Shown one piece after another: positions 1 through 8,567 of a stretch of DNA of 64,000 nt. The translations under genes and the position numbers were made by a program. The notes under the pieces were generated by a model that had not been told where the DNA came from, ran no database searches, and saw nothing but the letters and a program-made list of their open reading frames with translations. The DNA comes from Paenibacillus sp. Soil750 (GTDB taxonomy: Bacteria; Bacillota; Bacilli; Paenibacillales; NBRC-103111), in NCBI RefSeq assembly GCF_001428045.1, contig NZ_LMSD01000001.1, positions 186,001 through 250,000 of the forward strand, read 5' to 3'. Positions within the stretch are counted from its first letter, which is position 1; each line of letters begins with the position of its first letter.

Positions 1-617
1 AAAGCTTATATATCAACTTAAGTAGCGGTGCAGCCTACCTCAATAACTTTAATAAACCAGCAACAATAGCAACACAATCTCAAATATCAATAAACAATAT
101 TTCACCTGCTGAATGTTATGGTATCAGTAAGTTAAATTCTGAAGCTAAACATCGTGTTATGTCACAATATAATATTGTTGATTTAAGAGTATTCGGATTT
201 TTTAGTAGATATATTGAAATGGATTCCAAGTTTTTCATGACTGAAGTAATTAGTTGTCTTTTAAAAGATAAAATATTGATAACTAACTCTGAAAACATGA
301 TTAGAGACTATATCCACCCAGAAGATTTAATATCATTAATTAAATTAATAGCAGAAAAAAAGAGAGTGAATGATGCTTATGATGCATATTCATTAAAGCC
401 AACGACAAAATTAGAGATTTTGGAAAATTTATCCGATAGATATGGATTAAAATATGAATATTCAAATCCTGAAAAAAAATCTTCAATAACAGGAAATAAG
501 CCCAATTATTTTTCAGAGTATTATCATGCACAAACGCTTGGTTTTCTCCCAAAATATGATTCAATAACTAGTCTTATTACTGAGTATGAATATTTGAAAA
601 ACAAAATAATTCAATGA
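1..617 (+). CDS. NAD-dependent epimerase/dehydratase, 5'-truncated by window edge
   Basis: The reading frame (first full codon at base 3) is open to the left edge, so only the C-terminal ~204 residues are present. They hold the catalytic half of an extended short-chain dehydrogenase: a serine-rich NLSSGAAY stretch followed about 30 residues later by YGISK, which fits the YxxxK active-site pair. The NAD-binding GxxGxxG end lies outside the window. Members of this family interconvert nucleotide sugars, and the position just before a glycosyltransferase and the rml operon supports a role in surface polysaccharide synthesis. The substrate cannot be told. The gene is clearly more AT-rich than the rml genes downstream. 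An internal ATG at 159 exists but would remove the catalytic motif, so it is not the start. Confidence 0.8.
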   Translation, partial: SLYINLSSGAAYLNNFNKPATIATQSQISINNISPAECYGISKLNSEAKHRVMSQYNIVDLRVFGFFSRYIEMDSKFFMTEVISCLLKDKILITNSENMIRDYIHPEDLISLIKLIAEKKRVNDAYDAYSLKPTTKLEILENLSDRYGLKYEYSNPEKKSSITGNKPNYFSEYYHAQTLGFLPKYDSITSLITEYEYLKNKIIQ

Positions 618-627
618 GGAAGTAAAA

Positions 628-1623
628 ATGAAAAACATTAGTATAGTAACCCCGTGTTACAATGAGGAAGAGAACGTCGAAGAATTATATCGTCAAGTTA
701 AGTTATGTATGGATCAGCTTCCAAACTACAGCTATGAACACATATTTATAGACAACGCATCAAAAGACAGTACTGTAGCAATTTTAAAAAAAATTGCTTC
801 TAAAGATCTTAAAGTTAAAATTATTGTGAATGCTCGTAATTTTGGTCATATTCGTTCTCCATATCATGCTTTACTTCAAGCCAGTGGCGAAGCAGTTATA
901 CTATTGGTTGCTGATTTACAAGACCCTCCAACAATGATTAAGGATTTCATTGGAAAATGGGAAGAAGGCTATAAAGTTGTACTTGGTGTTAAGACGCAAA
1001 GTGAGGAATCAGCTCCTATGTTTGCCATCAGGAAAATGTATTACAATTTTATAAATCGAGTTTCTGAAATTGAATTGACTAAAAATAATACTGGATTTGG
1101 ATTATATGATCAAAAGGTTATTGAAATTTTAAGAGGTATTGATGATCCTTATCCCTATTTTAGAGGACTTATTTCTGATATTGGTTTTGAAAGTTATAAG
1201 ATTGAATATGTACAGCCCGTAAGAAAAAGAGGAATAACGAAGAATAATTTTTATACTTTATATGATATTGCGATGTTAGGTATAACAAATCATTCTAAAG
1301 TACCCCTACGAATAGCTGCAATGTTAGGATTTGCCATGTCAGCAGTAAGTTTATTGGTTGCGATTATCTACTTTTTAGCAAAAGTGTTTTTTTGGAGCTA
1401 CTTTTCAGTAGGTGTTGCTCCTCTAGTAATTGGGCTCTTTTTGTTTTCTTCAGTGCAACTATTTTTTATTGGGATTATTGGAGAATATATTGGTTCTATC
1501 CACACGCAGGTGCTCAAGAGACCGCTTGTAATTGAAAGAGAAAGAGTTAATTTTCAGCAGGATCATCCGTATTTTTTATACAATTTAGCTAAAAGTGAAA
1601 TTGCGACCTCATCATCTGATTAA
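628..1623 (+). CDS. GT2 family polyprenyl-phosphate glycosyltransferase (GtrB/DPM1-like)
   Basis: A 331-residue protein that begins 10 bp after the epimerase stop. Its N-terminal half is a GT-A fold: SIVTPCYNEEENVEE at the nucleotide site and ADLQDPP as the metal-binding acidic motif near residue 95. The C-terminal third has two hydrophobic segments (about residues 230-255 and 263-290), the layout of GtrB/DPM1-type enzymes that move a sugar from a nucleotide donor to undecaprenyl phosphate at the inner membrane face. Family knowledge thus suggests a lipid-linked sugar donor for decorating a surface glycan; the sugar is unknown. It is AT-rich like the preceding gene and is probably co-transcribed with the rml genes, which follow after 17 bp. 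Confidence 0.85.
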   Translation: MKNISIVTPCYNEEENVEELYRQVKLCMDQLPNYSYEHIFIDNASKDSTVAILKKIASKDLKVKIIVNARNFGHIRSPYHALLQASGEAVILLVADLQDPPTMIKDFIGKWEEGYKVVLGVKTQSEESAPMFAIRKMYYNFINRVSEIELTKNNTGFGLYDQKVIEILRGIDDPYPYFRGLISDIGFESYKIEYVQPVRKRGITKNNFYTLYDIAMLGITNHSKVPLRIAAMLGFAMSAVSLLVAIIYFLAKVFFWSYFSVGVAPLVIGLFLFSSVQLFFIGIIGEYIGSIHTQVLKRPLVIERERVNFQQDHPYFLYNLAKSEIATSSSD

Positions 1624-1640
1624 TAAATGGAGGTTTTTAC

Positions 1641-2384
1641 ATGAAAGGTATAATTCTAGCCGGGGGAACGGGCTCACGTCTCTTTCCACTTACTAAAGTT
1701 ACAAACAAACATCTGCTTCCTGTTGGGAAGTATCCAATGATCTTTCATTCTGTAGCTAAACTTAAGCAAGCAGACATCTGCGATATTTTAATTGTCACTG
1801 GTAAGGAACATATGGGTGATGTGGTCAACCTACTAGGAAGTGGGCGGGACATGGGTGTAACCTTTACGTATAAAGTGCAGGACGAAGCTGGGGGAATTGC
1901 TCAAGCCCTTGATCTTGCTGAACAATTTGCTAAAAATGAACAAATGGTTGTCATCCTTGGTGACAATGTATTTGAAGAGAGTATTGTGCCGTTTGTAAGT
2001 AACTTTAGGACTCAAGGCAATGGTGCTAAAATTCTTATTCAGGAAGTCCACGATCCTCAACGGTATGGTGTTCCTGAACTAGAAGGTGATAAGATTAAAT
2101 CTATCGAGGAAAAACCTAAGGAACCGAAAAGTAGTTATGCAGTTACAGGCATATATATGTATGATAGTTCGGTTTTTGAAATTGTTAAAACACTCAAGCC
2201 GTCTGGTCGTGGTGAACTTGAAATTACAGACGTTAACAATGCATATATCGAAAAGAACGAACTCACATACGATATTCTTCAAGGTTGGTGGACAGATGCT
2301 GGAACGCACGCATCTTATGCTAAAGCCAATGAGTTGGCAAAAGATTTGTTGTTTGGAGAAGAGTTTGGGAATCTTAAATTGTAA
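1641..2384 (+). CDS. rmlA: Glucose-1-phosphate thymidylyltransferase (dTDP-glucose synthase)
   Basis: First enzyme of dTDP-L-rhamnose synthesis: dTTP plus glucose-1-phosphate gives dTDP-glucose. The N-terminus MKGIILAGGTGSRLFPLT carries the nucleotidyltransferase signature, followed by the NKHLLPVGKYPM lysine motif and ILGDNVFE, the metal-binding acidic motif. At 247 residues it is the short form, lacking the C-terminal allosteric extension of the ~290-residue enterobacterial RmlA. An AATGGAGG ribosome binding site lies 8 bp before the ATG. It is the first of four rml genes in one operon, in the order A-C-B-D. Confidence 0.93.
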   Translation: MKGIILAGGTGSRLFPLTKVTNKHLLPVGKYPMIFHSVAKLKQADICDILIVTGKEHMGDVVNLLGSGRDMGVTFTYKVQDEAGGIAQALDLAEQFAKNEQMVVILGDNVFEESIVPFVSNFRTQGNGAKILIQEVHDPQRYGVPELEGDKIKSIEEKPKEPKSSYAVTGIYMYDSSVFEIVKTLKPSGRGELEITDVNNAYIEKNELTYDILQGWWTDAGTHASYAKANELAKDLLFGEEFGNLKL

Positions 2385-2399
2385 GAGGTGCCAATTTGA

Positions 2400-2945
2400 A
2401 TGAAAATAATAACAACAAAGTTAGATGGGCTAATTATTATAGAACCCGATGTCTTTGGAGACAATCGGGGCTTTTTTATGGAAAGTTACAGTAGTACTAA
2501 GTTTGCAGTGTTAGGTGTTGATCATCGTTTCATACAAGATAATCACTCTCTCTCTGTGGAAGCTGGCGTGTTGCGAGGTCTTCATTATCAATTGAATCCA
2601 AAAGCACAAACGAAGCTTGTTAGAGTTGCTTTGGGGGCAATATATGATGTGGCGGTAGACATTCGTAAGGAGTCACCAACTTTTGGACAATGGGTAGGAG
2701 TTATACTAAGCGAGACAAATAAGCGGCAGTTACTAGTACCACAAGGTTTTGCACATGGATTCTGTACGGTTGTTCCGAATACGCAAGTACTATACAAAGT
2801 GGACGAGTATTACTCGCCTGAGCATGATCGTGGCATTCTTTGGAGCGATCAAGCACTTGGGATTGATTGGCCAACCTCCAAGCCAATTCTTTCTGATAAA
2901 GATCTAAAGCATCCGTTACTTCAAGATGCAGAAATTAACTTTTAA
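2400..2945 (+). CDS. rmlC: dTDP-4-dehydrorhamnose 3,5-epimerase (operon copy)
   Basis: Third step of dTDP-L-rhamnose synthesis, a cofactor-free epimerisation of dTDP-4-keto-6-deoxyglucose at C3 and C5. The 181-residue protein has the RmlC cupin signatures: RGFFMESY, FIQDNHSLS, VLRGLHYQ (catalytic histidine) and VPQGFAHGF. A GAGGTG ribosome binding site precedes the ATG. A second copy of exactly the same length lies at 10354-10899 and is about 70% identical by eye; this one belongs to the rml operon. Confidence 0.94.
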   Translation: MKIITTKLDGLIIIEPDVFGDNRGFFMESYSSTKFAVLGVDHRFIQDNHSLSVEAGVLRGLHYQLNPKAQTKLVRVALGAIYDVAVDIRKESPTFGQWVGVILSETNKRQLLVPQGFAHGFCTVVPNTQVLYKVDEYYSPEHDRGILWSDQALGIDWPTSKPILSDKDLKHPLLQDAEINF

Positions 2946-2962
2946 ATGGGAGTCCTACATAC

Positions 2963-3985
2963 ATGAAAATTCTTGTAACAGGCGGTGCTGGTTTTATTGG
3001 CAGCAACTTCATTCACTATATGCTTGATCTTTATCCGAGTTATGAGATCATCAATCTAGATTCGTTGACATATGCAGGAAATTTAGAGAACCTTACATCT
3101 ATCCAAGAGAATAGTCAGTATACCTTCATTAAAGGTGATATTGCGAATGCTGAGCTTGTGAACAATCTGTTTGATCAAGGCATCGAAACGGTTGTTCATT
3201 TCGCCGCGGAATCACATGTGGATCGTAGTATATTGGAGCCAGACATTTTTGTGAAAACGAATGTTTTGGGTACACAAGTTTTACTTGATGCTGCCAGAAA
3301 ATATGCGGTTAAGAAATATGTACATGTTTCGACAGATGAAGTGTATGGTTCACTCGGGGAGACAGGACTTTTTACAGAAGAAACGCCATTGGCAGCAAAC
3401 AGTCCTTATTCAGCAAGTAAAGCAGGATCTGATCTACTGGCTCGAGCATATCATGAGACGTTTGGTCTCAATGTTAATATTACACGTTGTTCCAATAACT
3501 ACGGTCCCTATCAGTTCCCGGAAAAGCTAATTCCTCTAATGATTGCTAACGCGTTGGGCGATAAGGATCTACCTGTTTATGGAGATGGTCTGAATATAAG
3601 AGATTGGCTATATGTCGAGGATCACTGTAGTGCGATTGATTTGGTCTTACATAGTGGCATTAGCGGCGAGGTCTACAATATAGGTGGAAACAACGAGAAA
3701 ACGAATATCCAAATCATTCAAACAATTCTTGGAGCGCTTGGAAAGCCTGAATCCCTGATAAAATTTGTGAAGGATCGACCTGGTCATGACCGTCGTTATG
3801 CCATCGATGCCACGAAAATCACAAATGAGTTGGGCTGGAAGCCGAAGCATAATTTTGAAACTGGTATTCATGAGACAGTTCGTTGGTATTTGGACAATCA
3901 AGACTGGTGGAAACGAATTCAAACGGGTGAATATCAAAAGTATTTTAACGAGCAATACGGTTCGAGATTAGGTAATCGTTCATGA
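2963..3985 (+). CDS. rmlB: dTDP-glucose 4,6-dehydratase
   Basis: Second pathway step: NAD-dependent dehydration of dTDP-glucose to dTDP-4-keto-6-deoxyglucose. The 340-residue protein begins with the Rossmann motif MKILVTGGAGFIGSNF, has HFAAESHVDRSI, the catalytic STDEVYG (T/D/E triad) and YSASKAGSD (YxxxK). The length is normal for RmlB. Its stop overlaps the start of rmlD by 4 bp (ATGA), so the two are probably translationally coupled. Confidence 0.95.
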   Translation: MKILVTGGAGFIGSNFIHYMLDLYPSYEIINLDSLTYAGNLENLTSIQENSQYTFIKGDIANAELVNNLFDQGIETVVHFAAESHVDRSILEPDIFVKTNVLGTQVLLDAARKYAVKKYVHVSTDEVYGSLGETGLFTEETPLAANSPYSASKAGSDLLARAYHETFGLNVNITRCSNNYGPYQFPEKLIPLMIANALGDKDLPVYGDGLNIRDWLYVEDHCSAIDLVLHSGISGEVYNIGGNNEKTNIQIIQTILGALGKPESLIKFVKDRPGHDRRYAIDATKITNELGWKPKHNFETGIHETVRWYLDNQDWWKRIQTGEYQKYFNEQYGSRLGNRS

Positions 3986-4824
3986 AAATTGTAGTAACTG
4001 GCGCAAAGGGGCAGCTTGGACAAGATGTTGTAAAGCTTCTTGGACCCAAACATGAGATATATGGTCTTAGTAGAGATCAGTTAGATATCACGAATGAAGC
4101 AGATTGTTTACAGGTAATAACGGATATAAATCCAGATGTAATTATCCATAGCGCTGCTTACACAGCTGTAGATTTAGCAGAGACGAATGAAGATATTGCC
4201 TTTCGAATTAATGGGGATGGAACTAAATATCTTACACTTGCAGCTGAGCGAGTTGGTGCGAAATTCGTCTATATTAGCACGGATTATGTTTTTGATGGTA
4301 CAGCCACGAGGTCCTATAAAGAAGATGACGTTACGAACCCGCAAAGTGTATATGGGAAATCGAAGCAAGCTGGAGAAATACATGTTCAAGCCATATCATC
4401 CAAACATTTTATTGTAAGGACTTCCTGGGTCTATGGTGTGCACGGTCAAAATTTTGTGAAAACAATGCTTCATTTAGCAAAAACACGTGATTCTTTGAAG
4501 GTTGTCAATGATCAGTTGGGATCTCCAACATATACGGTTGATCTCGTAACATTCCTTGAACAATTGATTCAGACGGAACACTACGGTGTCTACCACGCTT
4601 CAAATTCAGGGGTTTGTACCTGGTATGATTTCGCGTGTGCCATTTTTGAAGAAAGTGGCGTTACTATCCATGTTGAGCCTTGTACAACGGAAGAGTTTCC
4701 TAGACCTGCACGAAGACCACGGAATTCATCCATGGAACATGGAGCCATACTTGCCAATGGTTTTGAAGATTTACGTGTTTGGCGGGAGGGGCTTAGGGCT
4801 TTCTTGAAGGAGTATCAGGGTTAA
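3982..4824 (+). CDS. rmlD: dTDP-4-dehydrorhamnose reductase
   Basis: Last pathway step: NAD(P)H-dependent reduction to dTDP-L-rhamnose. The 280-residue protein starts MKIVVTGAKGQLGQDV (dinucleotide binding) and carries STDYVFDG and YGKSKQAGE (YxxxK), the RmlD pattern. It overlaps rmlB by 4 bp. With it the dTDP-rhamnose pathway is complete, and the nearby GT2 and sugar-phosphate transferase genes are plausible users of the product. Confidence 0.94.
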   Translation: MKIVVTGAKGQLGQDVVKLLGPKHEIYGLSRDQLDITNEADCLQVITDINPDVIIHSAAYTAVDLAETNEDIAFRINGDGTKYLTLAAERVGAKFVYISTDYVFDGTATRSYKEDDVTNPQSVYGKSKQAGEIHVQAISSKHFIVRTSWVYGVHGQNFVKTMLHLAKTRDSLKVVNDQLGSPTYTVDLVTFLEQLIQTEHYGVYHASNSGVCTWYDFACAIFEESGVTIHVEPCTTEEFPRPARRPRNSSMEHGAILANGFEDLRVWREGLRAFLKEYQG

Positions 4825-4825
4825 G

Positions 4826-5578
4826 GTGTATCGTGAGAATAGATTAATTATGTCGTACGGGGTCAATGGTCAAAAGTGGTCTAAATATGAAAAAAATCCT
4901 ATTTTAGATGTTAGTCAGAATAGCTGGGATTCTACTTATATTGCAGCAAACGGTTCTGCAATTGTTTTTAATGGAAAAACGCTTTATTTCTATCAGGGGA
5001 GGAGCTACAAATACTCCTTCAGCGATAGGGATGGCACAATCAGAGGATTTAGTAAATTTTACTATAATGAATTTGCTGTGCTCACAGTAGGAGAAAAACA
5101 CTCATGGGATTCCAATGGTGTTGCTGATCCTTATGTTATTGAACACAATGGTATTTTATACATGTATTACTTAGGCATGGAAGAAATGCAGGTTCAAAGA
5201 TTAGGTGGTGCCTATTCAACGGACGGCATAAATTGGGTTAAAGGAGCTTATCCCATTATGGATGATGGTTCGAAGGGTTCATTTGATGAAAATGGATTAG
5301 GGGAACCAAGTGTTGTTTATAATGTCCCATATTTCTATATGTTGTATACGGGAAGAGAATCCGATGAGAAAAGAGATATTGGAACAGCCATTTCTTTAGA
5401 CGGTGTGTTTGGTACAAAGCAGTTTAGTGGAGTAACTCTGAGAGAACAAAGTGGTTACTTGCCCGGATATAAAAGTTTCAGCGGATACTCGGCAAGCAGA
5501 AAGTTCGATGATCACAAGCTAGACCATGCAGTTGAACAGATTTTTAATCATTTAATTAACTTAGGATTGGTAGAGTAA
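4826..5578 (+). CDS. Glycosidase-like beta-propeller protein, probably incomplete at the 5' end
   Basis: An open frame of 250 residues begins with GTG one base after rmlD ends; an ATG at 4850 is a second possible start. The sequence has repeated propeller strands like those of GH43/GH32-type or GH130-like proteins: WSKYEKNPIL, GVADPYVIEHNG, YSTDGINWVKG and GLGEPSVVYN. The first of these begins almost at the N-terminus, so the upstream blade and any leader are missing, and the last ~45 residues do not look like this fold. It is either a remnant fused downstream of rmlD by recombination or a very short member. No catalytic assignment is possible. It marks the junction between the conserved rml operon and an AT-rich segment. 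Confidence 0.5.
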   Translation: MYRENRLIMSYGVNGQKWSKYEKNPILDVSQNSWDSTYIAANGSAIVFNGKTLYFYQGRSYKYSFSDRDGTIRGFSKFYYNEFAVLTVGEKHSWDSNGVADPYVIEHNGILYMYYLGMEEMQVQRLGGAYSTDGINWVKGAYPIMDDGSKGSFDENGLGEPSVVYNVPYFYMLYTGRESDEKRDIGTAISLDGVFGTKQFSGVTLREQSGYLPGYKSFSGYSASRKFDDHKLDHAVEQIFNHLINLGLVE

Positions 5579-5634
5579 ATGGTACCTTAAATTAACTAAG
5601 GGACTATTTATGATTATTGAGTTCGTCAAGAGTG

Positions 5635-6456
5635 TTATTTGTAAAAGTATATAGCCTGCCCAGTAGGAATTTTCAGCAAAATACCTGGTTTATCGGAAAA
5701 GAACTTATCTATTATCTCTTTAGTTTCTTCAAATCCTGACCAACCGTAATCATCAAACAAGATTACACTGCCCTTAGAAAGGGATGGATAAAAATATCTT
5801 AAAGTTTCGAGAGTAGCATTCGCTGAGTTCAAATCAATGTATAAATATGAAATATTCGATAGAGATTCTGTAAAAGTAAAAGGAATATATCCTACGTGAT
5901 ACTTTACTTTTTTTTGAAATACACTAAGATTGTTTTGAACCCGCTCAAGAGAATTATTTGCATATCTACCTTCGATATGTAATTCCTTTTCTGTTAGATC
6001 CTCTGAATATAAATTGTCCCATGAATCAAACAAGTGCATTTGATATTGGATTTCTGAAGATTTAGATATCATTTGACTCATTTCTTTTAATACAAAAAAT
6101 GCCGACATTCCATCACTCACGCCACATTCGACTAAGTTAATTTGGGCATCAGATTGTTTAAATTCAAGTGCATAATGTAATGCAAAAACAACGATCCAGT
6201 GTCGCCAAAGTAAGCTATCAATGTTGTTTGCGTCTATACCAATATCTGCTTTTAATCCAAAATTAAAGGCGTTTTTTATTTCGACACTTGATTCACGAAA
6301 TGTCCCCCATTTAAAGCTATCATTCCAAGGGAGTTGATGGTTTGTTGTCATTCCCCATCCATCAAATGCAGGTTTTAGATTAATTTTTGTGTTGTACAGT
6401 TCTTTAGATAAATTGTAATTCTCTTGTTTTAAATGATGAATATAGTCACTATCCAT
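5635..6456 (-). CDS. TylF/MycF-like SAM-dependent methyltransferase (C-terminal part of a possibly frameshifted gene)
   Basis: The 273 residues from the only usable ATG form a TylF/macrocin O-methyltransferase-like domain: VECGVSDGMSA is SAM motif I, LFDSW follows, then YLYIDLNSAN and GSVILFDDYGWSG, the acidic metal-binding end typical of the family. The same frame stays open upstream to base 6798 and reads as good protein sequence, but it has no ATG, GTG or TTG start there. That extension overlaps the end of the methyltransferase ORF at 6770-7558 in another frame. The simplest reading is one longer gene broken by a frameshift. Convergent to the rml operon and AT-rich, it is probably a strain-specific glycan-modifying enzyme. 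Confidence 0.7.
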   Translation of the reverse strand: MDSDYIHHLKQENYNLSKELYNTKINLKPAFDGWGMTTNHQLPWNDSFKWGTFRESSVEIKNAFNFGLKADIGIDANNIDSLLWRHWIVVFALHYALEFKQSDAQINLVECGVSDGMSAFFVLKEMSQMISKSSEIQYQMHLFDSWDNLYSEDLTEKELHIEGRYANNSLERVQNNLSVFQKKVKYHVGYIPFTFTESLSNISYLYIDLNSANATLETLRYFYPSLSKGSVILFDDYGWSGFEETKEIIDKFFSDKPGILLKIPTGQAIYFYK

Positions 6457-6798
6457 TGTATATTCACTGTTCGTAGAAGGTTTTACAACAAAAGATAAAG
6501 AGTTTGATTTCCTTTTTGAAACCGGGTCATAAAGGAATAATTGATGTTCCCCTTCAAATTTGTATAGCCATGTAGGAATAATGGCAGTTACTAGATTTCC
6601 TTGATCGTTAGAATAACTAAATAGATCAACATCGTCTATTTTAATAATTGTTGATTTGCTTGCATGTTCAGCTATAGCCCAAACTGCACTTTCTCCAGAA
6701 GGTTGTTCGTTGAACGTTGCACCTTCAATAATTTCATTTGGACCATATTGTAATAATCGTAATTCTTTATTATTTTTTGGGTAGATCGCAATTTTTTA
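6457..6798 (-). other. Coding-like extension without a start: Ig-like (IPT/TIG-type) domain in frame with the TylF-like gene
   Basis: Translating the minus strand from 6795 gives about 113 residues with no stop, joining the TylF-like domain in frame. Features such as LLQYGPNEIIEGATFN, LVTAIIPTWLYKFEGEH and LYLYD-like strands ending in SNSLSFVVK resemble a beta-sandwich Ig/IPT repeat. No NTG start codon is present, only ATT or ATC. The frame lies one base from that of the upstream methyltransferase, and a run of six A sits at the switch point (near 6790-6800), so a single-base indel would join the two ORFs. Confidence 0.5.
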
Positions 6799-7558
6799 TT
6801 TTCTTTGAGTGAAAAACGATGGAATTATATCGGTAATAATGTAGTGAAGGTGAAGCTAAATAGTCATTGTAGCTGTTATCTACCTCAGTGATTTCGGTTG
6901 AATCATAAAATGTATGTAAATTTATATGGTGGGTTCTCATGCCAAAGATATTAATTATATCAAGGATATCGGTTCCCCAATCGGTATGTACGAGAATCCC
7001 GCCTTCCTTTAATGGGTCCCCATGAAAGACGGGTCTAGCATTTTTTCTCGATTTTGTTTTTGAAGCTTCATGCAACGGAATCGTAAATACATGAGTACCA
7101 TTCAATTTCAAGACTCGATTGATTTCAGCGAGAGCGTTATTTGGGTTTTCAATGTGTTCTAACACATCTTGACTTATAACGATATCGAATGAATTATCTT
7201 CAAAAGATAATTGTTCAAAATTGTTATTCATTACACCATTTTTATTATCGCCAGATTCTAATTCATCCCAATATTCGAAGCATGTGTAAGTAGGCAGATG
7301 CTTTAGTAAGTTAGGGATTGGCCCTGAAGCTTGAGCTTCTAAAATAGTTATTTTTGACTCAATAAGGAAGTCAATACCCTGGGATAACGGTAATTCTTTT
7401 CCTATGGAAGTTTTCATAACTATTCTTGCTGTATCCGAGTTTCTGAAGCTCGCATTACAGTATTTGCAAATAGCTTCTCTAAGGAGTGTCGCATTGTCAA
7501 CAATAGAGAAGTCGGAAATTTTGCCACATATATAACATAACTCATTAGATACGATCAC
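6770..7558 (-). CDS. Class I SAM methyltransferase with N-terminal zinc-knuckle (Methyltransf_11-like)
   Basis: Starts at GTG with a GGAGG ribosome binding site 9 bp upstream. The N-terminus has CYICG and CKYC, a paired CxxC knuckle. The middle is a class I methyltransferase: FEQLSFEDNSFDIVISQDVLEHIENP is the post-II/III region in which the LEHI motif is diagnostic, followed by EINRVLKLNGTHVFTIP. The usual motif I is degraded (VLEAQASGPIPNLL). The ORF ends in a lysine-rich tail, KIKNCDLPKK, just where the next reading frame opens, which suggests a frameshifted multidomain methyltransferase. The substrate is probably a sugar of the surface glycan, inferred from context only. Confidence 0.7.
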   Translation of the reverse strand: MIVSNELCYICGKISDFSIVDNATLLREAICKYCNASFRNSDTARIVMKTSIGKELPLSQGIDFLIESKITILEAQASGPIPNLLKHLPTYTCFEYWDELESGDNKNGVMNNNFEQLSFEDNSFDIVISQDVLEHIENPNNALAEINRVLKLNGTHVFTIPLHEASKTKSRKNARPVFHGDPLKEGGILVHTDWGTDILDIINIFGMRTHHINLHTFYDSTEITEVDNSYNDYLASPSLHYYRYNSIVFHSKKIKNCDLPKK

Positions 7559-7653
7559 GTTGTGCCTCCATAATTGTGTTTATATTAAGTATACTTTAAG
7601 TGGAACTAACTTGAAAAAGAATTTTAATTTGTTACGACGTTGCCTGCACATGC

Positions 7654-7659
7654 TATAAT
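7654..7659 (+). promoter_or_regulatory. TATAAT -10 box upstream of the GT2/sugar transferase pair
   Basis: A perfect TATAAT lies 35 bp before the TTG start at 7695 in the divergent intergenic space. No convincing -35 at 16-18 bp is seen. Confidence 0.45.
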
Positions 7660-7694
7660 AAACTTATTGAAATTCAATTAAATGAGGTCATATC

Positions 7695-8561
7695 TTGGAT
7701 TTATCCATTATCATCGTGAACTACAAAACGAAGGATCTAACGCTAGCCTGTATTGGATCGGTTTTCTCGTCAACTACATCATACAGCTACGAAATCATTC
7801 TTATCGATAACGCATCTAACGATGGCACTATTCATTCTGTGAATGAGCTGTTCCCACAAGTAGTCACAGTCACCAATGCTGAGAACGTAGGTTTCTCAAA
7901 AGCCAACAACCAAGGTATTCGCATCGCCAAAGGCCGTTACGTCTTGCTCCTGAACTCTGATACCATTGTCCAAGAAGACACTTTCCAAACAATGCTGCTT
8001 TTCATGGACGAAAACCCTATTGTAGGGGCCAGCGGCTGCAAAATCGTGCTACCAGACGGTTCACTCGATAAAGCCTGCAAGCGTGGCTTCCCAACGCCCT
8101 CAGCGTCCTTCTACTATGCCTTCGGGTTTGCCAAGCTATTTCCGAAAATCCACAGATTTAATCAATATCAGCTTGGTTATTTAGATCCTGACCAACAATA
8201 TCCCATCGATTCACTAGTTGGAGCTTTCATGCTTGTACGCCGCGAGACGATAGCGCAGGTCGGTATGCTGGATGAGGAATTTTTTATGTATGGTGAGGAT
8301 ATTGACTGGTGTTATAGAATTAAGGAAGCTGGTTGGGTGAATTATTACTACCCTAGAACTCAGATTGTTCATCATAAAGGGGCCAGCAGTCGAAGAAAGC
8401 CGTATAAGATTATTTATGAATTTCATAGAGCGATGATTTTATTCCATAATAAGCACTATCGCAAAAAGTATTCTTGGCTTACGAATGCCATGGTATACAT
8501 AGGTGTAGGTGTGAAGTTCATCCTATCACTAGCTCGAAATAAATTACGTCCAACGAGGTGA
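7695..8561 (+). CDS. GT2 family glycosyltransferase (rhamnosyltransferase/WbbL-like)
   Basis: A 288-residue protein starting at TTG, with GAGG about 7 bp upstream. It begins MDLSIIIVNYKTKDLT, has the donor-site LIDNASNDGT, LNSDTIVQ (DxD-type metal site) and MYGEDIDWCYRI, the ED acceptor-side motif typical of bacterial rhamnosyltransferases. It has a short hydrophobic C-terminus but no clear membrane anchor. Because dTDP-rhamnose is made next door, rhamnose transfer is likely but inferred. The next gene starts 7 bp downstream, so the two are probably co-transcribed. Confidence 0.85.
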   Translation: MDLSIIIVNYKTKDLTLACIGSVFSSTTSYSYEIILIDNASNDGTIHSVNELFPQVVTVTNAENVGFSKANNQGIRIAKGRYVLLLNSDTIVQEDTFQTMLLFMDENPIVGASGCKIVLPDGSLDKACKRGFPTPSASFYYAFGFAKLFPKIHRFNQYQLGYLDPDQQYPIDSLVGAFMLVRRETIAQVGMLDEEFFMYGEDIDWCYRIKEAGWVNYYYPRTQIVHHKGASSRRKPYKIIYEFHRAMILFHNKHYRKKYSWLTNAMVYIGVGVKFILSLARNKLRPTR

Positions 8562-8567
8562 TCCTGT

